Shown here: positions 18,994 to 20,214 of the stretch, piece after piece
How the letters are laid out: every line of letters begins with the position of its first letter
Position numbering within the stretch: the stretch's first letter is position 1
Assembly: GCA_003427395.1 (NCBI GenBank)
Contig: BFEA01000263.1
Location: 851,233-871,446, forward strand
DNA from: Chara braunii
Taxonomy: Eukaryota; Streptophyta; Charophyceae; Charales; Characeae
Length of the DNA stretch: 20,214 nucleotides
Direction of reading: 5' to 3'
Program-made: the position numbers and the translations under genes
Notes under the pieces: model-generated
Told to the model about the DNA's origin: nothing
The model's database searches: none
The model's input: the letters and a program-made list of their open reading frames with translations, nothing else

Positions 18994-20025
18994 TGTAATG
19001 AACCCAGTCTGGCAGATACTCATCAGACGCCAAGCACAAGTAGTCTCAGACCTGCACAAAGTCTCCAGTTAACCTGAAGTGATATTTGAAACAGTATCTC
19101 GTAATCATTAGACAAAGAGAGTGGAGGGGGAATAGACAGAGGAGAAGGTGGAAGAGATAAACAATGATCAACCAAGAGTAATCCAATCAAACCCCACTTC
19201 CCCTCCGGGCTTCCTCTCTCCTCCGCGTCATCAACCAGTACACGATAACAAGTATGATAAGTCCTGATCACACATAAGTGCCATGTGGCACTCTTATCTC
19301 GTGAAGACCATGAAGACAGCAGCAGATTACGGTAACGACGTCAACCTCAGGTGAGTACCCGATCCCAATCATCCACAGATCCCGATCTCCCTCCTTGTCG
19401 CAACCAGTCACCTCATGTAGACAGCGTGGCCAATGTCACGTCAGATACAGAGACAGATGGCATGTGCCACATCATCAATGAAGACAGGTGGCAACGCCAC
19501 ATCAGCAATGTAGTCCAGTGGCATGCGCCACATCAGCAATGTAGACCAGTGGCATGCCCCACATCAGCAATGCGAACAAGTGAGATGCGCCACATCAGCG
19601 GGATAGACAGGAGGCAGCACCACATCAGCGGTACCTGGCGCACAAAGCAGAAAGTGCCAGCATGCTGCCAAAGTCATGCGTCGTCGTCCACAGTGCCTGG
19701 GCACAGCCAGCGTCAAGCCAGCGTTTCGTCAGCATCAATGCCAGCGTCCAGTCAGAGTCGAGCAAGCGTCAAAGCAGCATAGCAAGACTGAATGTTGACC
19801 ACCTCGAGACCCAGCCTTATGTAGCCTTTGACGAGGCTTTCTAGCCTCGGATCCTCTTTCCACAGTCATACAGATTGACTCACAGCCGAGGGCCTGGATT
19901 GTGTACAGTTGCAGATCTCCCCTTGGTCCTGATGCTGTCTGGGTACCTGCATACAAACAAGTGTGTGCGTCTGACCGGCGGCCTGGGCTGGGTCCACTTT
20001 GGACTTTGACTGTTGGGTCCCGACA
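18994..20025 (-). repeat. Element C 5' LTR (about 1032 bp)
   Basis: Begins TGTAATGAACCC on the plus strand next to the PBS. The outer end is placed at GGGTCCCGACA (20025) because this gives TG...CA termini and the minus strand then starts TGTCGGGACCCAAC, a usual LTR-like start. No second copy is in the window, so the outer end is inferred. Confidence 0.6.
19497..19629 (-). repeat. Tandem CCACATCAGC array, 30-31 bp period
   Basis: The motif (G/C/A)CCACATCAGC begins at 19497, 19527, 19558, 19589 and 19619. The unit also holds GTGGCATGCGCCAC, able to form a five-bp stem with a four-base loop. Confidence 0.88.
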
Positions 20026-20044
20026 GTTGACTTTAGTCAACTGT
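20023..20044. repeat. Palindrome with 9-bp arms and TTTA loop
   Basis: ACAGTTGAC and GTCAACTGT flank TTTA. The arms include TTGAC (W-box core) in both orientations, and a further TTGAC lies at about 20006. Confidence 0.9.
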
Positions 20045-20161
20045 ATCTTGTCCAGGCCCTGAGTCTAGACGTGGAGTTCTTTCCCCCCCTTTGGCCTGGG
20101 TCTGAGTGCGGCCTGGCAAGGCCCTCAGACATTCCACGAGGCATACGGCTTGGGTTATTGC

Positions 20162-20163
<2 letters not shown>
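20045..20163. other. No gene seen
   Basis: Unassigned flank between the palindrome and the terminal GA tract. Confidence 0.5.

Positions 20164-20214
<51 letters not shown>
20164..20214. repeat. GA microsatellite at window end
   Basis: Uninterrupted AG/GA dinucleotides up to the last base; the tract may continue beyond the window. Confidence 0.95.

Noticed and set aside
19433-19629. CRISPR-like array from the 30-31 bp spacing
   Set aside because: The repeat is the whole unit with no unique spacers, and the setting is a eukaryotic LTR.
1-20214. A new host defence or metabolic gene system
   Set aside because: All recognisable proteins are retrotransposon gag or pol pieces; no host gene with a known domain was found.

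Overview
The window looks like intergenic or repeat-rich DNA from a streptophyte (land plant or charophyte-type green alga). Several LTR elements carry a primer-binding site matching the 3' end of initiator Met-tRNA (TGGTATCAGAGC), which is typical of plant retrotransposons. The protein remnants are Ty3/gypsy-type, short telomere-like AACCCTAA runs occur, and simple repeats are abundant. The species cannot be named from the sequence. I see no convincing host gene, no complete tRNA gene, no rRNA and no CRISPR array. Nothing here qualifies as a clearly new functional system; the value lies in nested, decayed retroelements and some odd sequence patterns.

Layout. 1-199 is a 54-bp minisatellite and 294-344 a CT microsatellite. 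200-1498 is unassigned and may include an unrelated LTR starting near 729. Element A (1499-10052, minus strand) is a Ty3/gypsy element with 5' LTR 8782-10052, PBS, long leader, gag with CCHC knuckle, protease, RT, RNase H, integrase, a GPY/F-like segment and a partial chromodomain-like tail, PPT, and a 3' LTR of which only 458 bp resembles the 5' LTR. It is broken by many stops and frameshifts, and substitutions hit the protease and RT catalytic motifs. Element B (about 10053-13460, plus strand) directly abuts A; it keeps gag, zinc knuckle, protease and the end of integrase, but RT, RNase H and the first part of integrase are gone.

13461-15110 holds a minus-strand gag-like or hypothetical ORF, a telomere-like run, A-rich DNA with small repeats, and a 424-bp stretch with only five cytosines on the plus strand. 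15111-16540 is low-complexity DNA (GA, poly-A, poly-C, poly-G, one N) with a tRNA-like pol III promoter pair. Element D (LTR 16541-16848 plus PBS) appears inserted in the gag of Element C (minus strand; gag 16849-18151, leader, PBS 18979-18990, LTR about 18994-20025). C's leader and LTR carry many copies of a CCAC(G/A)TCAG motif, five of them at 30-31 bp spacing. The window ends in a palindrome and a GA microsatellite.

The gene remnants belong to the copy-and-paste cycle of LTR retrotransposons: capsid (gag), processing (protease), cDNA synthesis (RT/RNase H primed at the PBS and PPT), and insertion (integrase). None of the elements looks autonomous now.
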